Below, in pieces: positions 63,973-64,000 of a stretch of 64,000 bases of DNA (the first letter of the stretch is position 1; each line of letters opens with the position of its first letter). Under the pieces are notes generated by a model. That model saw nothing but the letters and a program-made list of their open reading frames with translations. It was not told where the DNA came from and did not search any database. This DNA comes from Axinella damicornis (Eukaryota > Porifera > Demospongiae > Axinellida > Axinellidae), in NCBI GenBank assembly GCA_963931865.1, contig OZ007507.1, positions 10,017,533-10,081,532 on the forward strand. The letters are read 5' to 3'. A program made the translations under genes and the position numbers.

Positions 63973-64000
63973 GTAGGTAGATTATTTATGTTGCATTTTT

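Overview
Eukaryotic (metazoan-type) genomic DNA. The genes are split into many short GT..AG exons, with signal-peptide, DOMON/copper-monooxygenase, Ig and ubiquitin-protease domains, non-LTR retrotransposons and a dense layer of foldback DNA elements. The compact introns and gene content would suit an early-branching animal such as a demosponge, but nothing in the sequence proves the species. I found no tRNA or rRNA gene, CRISPR array, or bacterial-style operon.

Layout. 1-3.6 kb: purine tracts, poly-G, a TA microsatellite and MITEs, with no convincing gene. 3.6-8.0 kb: a two-ORF LINE on the minus strand with both ORFs open. 8.6-10.4 kb: a mosaic of two duplicated pieces of the ubiquitin-protease locus, namely an inverted, frameshifted copy of its large exon and a direct copy of its 3' flank. 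11-13.1 kb: an unrecognised Cys-rich minus-strand gene, probably frameshifted. 14.0-24.7 kb: a complete USP2/USP21-like deubiquitinase, which I assembled from 11 exons (895 codons, all phases consistent, Cys/His/Asp triad and both zinc Cys pairs present). 27.2-28.6 kb: a decayed LINE.

30.3-61.8 kb is a tandem duplication carrying two complete 14-exon genes for DOMON-containing, copper-dependent (DBH/MOXD1-like) monooxygenases. I call them copy C (621 aa) and copy D (623 aa). All six expected copper ligands are kept in both. The two units are separated by a 5'-truncated LINE. 62.2 kb to the end is the 5' part of a secreted or membrane Ig-domain gene with two nearly identical Ig exons.

The duplicated genes act as a natural empty-site/filled-site comparison, so the boundaries and target-site duplications of several mobile elements can be read directly. 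The most striking signal is a family of foldback elements with ends TAGCCTCGTTCCCAGGC. Many copies have exact or near-exact 9-bp target-site duplications, and some shrink to only 32-50 bp. Other DNA elements show 3, 4, 5, 8 or 9-bp or TTAA target duplications. Intron 7 of gene D carries an antisense fragment of the gene's own first exon.
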